The position numbers and the translations under genes are program-made. Of a stretch of 64,000 bases of DNA, positions 63,093 through 64,000 are shown piece by piece. The DNA is from JBCCOW01 sp039025855. Lineage in GTDB: Bacteria > Planctomycetota > Phycisphaerae > Phycisphaerales > Phycisphaeraceae. Each line of letters opens with the position of its first letter. The first letter of the stretch is position 1. The notes under the pieces are model-generated. The model ran no database searches and was not told the DNA's origin. It saw only the letters and a program-made list of their open reading frames with translations. The stretch is from the NCBI GenBank assembly GCA_039025855.1, contig JBCCNL010000008.1, positions 41,540-105,539 on the forward strand, read 5' to 3'.

Positions 63093-64000
63093 ATGGCAGG
63101 CTCCACCTTTGGCACCCTGTTCCGCGTGACCACGGCCGGCGAATCGCACGGCCCGGGGAACCTCTGCATCGTCGATGGCTGCCCGCCAGGATTGCCACTG
63201 ACCGAGGACGACCTGATCCCGGATTTGCAGCGGCGTAAGCCGGGGCAGTCGCGGATCACCAGCCCCCGTAAGGAGGACGACGCGCCCGAGATTCTCTCCG
63301 GTGTGTTCGAGGGCCGGACGACGGGGACGCCGATCGCGGTGCTGATCCGAAACAAAGACCAGCGGTCACAGGACTACGGTGACATCAAGGACAAGTACCG
63401 GCCCGGCCACGCCGATTTCACGTTCGACGCCAAGTTTGGCTTCCGTGATTATCGCGGCGGCGGCCGATCCTCAGCCCGAGAGACCTCGGCCCGCGTGGCT
63501 GCTGCGGCGATCGCCAAGAAGCTGCTCCGCACCGTGCACGGCATTAGCGTCCTCGGCATGGTCCACCAGATCGGCGACATCGTCGCGGACTTCCCCGACC
63601 CGAGCTTCATCACGCTGGAACAGGTCGAGTCCAACCCCGTCCGCTGCCCGGACGCGAAGGCGGCCGAGGCGATGGAGCAGTTGATCAAAGACGTCCGCAA
63701 GGATCAGGACAGCATCGGCGGGGCGGCGACGCTGGTTGCGACGGGTGTCCCGGCGGGCTGGGGGGAGCCGGTGTTCGACAAGCTACGGGCCGACCTGGGC
63801 AAGGCGATGTTCTCGCTGCCTGCGGTGATGGGTGTCGAGTTCGGCCAGGGCTTCGGCGTCGCCACCGCACGCGGCACAGAACACTCCGACACCTTCATCC
63901 CAGCCCCCGGAAGTGAGCCTCCGATCGGCACGGACACCAACCGGCACGGCGGGATGCTCGGCGGGATCTCGTCGGGTCAGCCGATCGTGCTGCGTTGCGC
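63093..64000 (+). CDS. aroC: Chorismate synthase, N-terminal part (cut by window end)
   Basis: The last shikimate-pathway enzyme, making chorismate from EPSP with reduced FMN. The first 302 residues are visible and the gene continues past the window. Family signatures are FGTLFRVTTAGESHGPGNLC and GRSSARETSARVAAAAIAKK. The KYRPGHADFTFDAKFG block and GVEFGQGFGVATARGTEHSD also match. The C-terminal flavin-binding segments are missing only because the window ends. Confidence 0.95.
   Translation, partial: MAGSTFGTLFRVTTAGESHGPGNLCIVDGCPPGLPLTEDDLIPDLQRRKPGQSRITSPRKEDDAPEILSGVFEGRTTGTPIAVLIRNKDQRSQDYGDIKDKYRPGHADFTFDAKFGFRDYRGGGRSSARETSARVAAAAIAKKLLRTVHGISVLGMVHQIGDIVADFPDPSFITLEQVESNPVRCPDAKAAEAMEQLIKDVRKDQDSIGGAATLVATGVPAGWGEPVFDKLRADLGKAMFSLPAVMGVEFGQGFGVATARGTEHSDTFIPAPGSEPPIGTDTNRHGGMLGGISSGQPIVLRC

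Noticed and set aside
62870..63355. N-terminal extension of the exported protein at 62210-62869
   Set aside because: It would run through the tRNA-Arg gene and the aroC start, and the signal peptide begins at 62869.

Overview
The window looks like chromosome of a high-GC planctomycete, most likely class Phycisphaerae. This is inferred from the combination of a PEP-CTERM protein, a pseudopilin-like H-Xn-DG protein, LptD, an oversized FliD and trypsin/PDZ proteins. No rRNA or other taxonomic marker is present. There is no sign of a prophage, IS element or CRISPR array. The window opens inside one gene and ends inside aroC.

Layout. 1-3.8 kb: a Tat-exported amidohydrolase with two exported isochorismatase-fold proteins, divergent from an HxlR regulator. 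4.4-22.4 kb: a carbohydrate island. It has an IclR regulator, a Gfo/Idh/MocA-SDR-FAH catabolic operon, a GH29 alpha-L-fucosidase, a propeller protein resembling oligogalacturonate lyase, a large exported beta-helix protein, a PEP-CTERM protein, LacI and two AraC regulators, a second Gfo/Idh/MocA enzyme, a pseudopilin-like protein and a PhyH/propeller pair. The SDR, FAH hydrolase and fucosidase together suggest oxidative L-fucose breakdown. 22.4-27.5 kb: cell envelope genes (LptD, a putative lipoprotein, a LysM protein). 27.6-34.4 kb: a 6S RNA gene found here from its sequence, promoter and terminator, followed by cysE, a Lon-N-domain protein, a UvrD-type helicase, trpF, trpS and two related tiny membrane proteins. 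34.4-40.4 kb: fliS, a 1053-residue fliD and two Deg-like proteins, one of them a rearranged probable pseudoprotease. 40.6-51.4 kb: housekeeping genes (cysS, rhaB, pgsA, a second S1-repeat protein, mpg, purQ, rpsA). 51.5-64 kb: an AT-richer membrane protein, an FHA/coiled-coil protein, a methyltransferase, an exported metallopeptidase-like protein, an ABC exporter, a GH63-like enzyme, tRNA-Arg(CCG) and aroC.

Three patterns stand out. First, many unlinked genes have a TAnnnT -10 box ending exactly six bases before the start codon, so their mRNAs are probably leaderless. Second, two families of palindromic intergenic repeats are present. Third, several proteins keep a catalytic fold but have lost catalytic residues.
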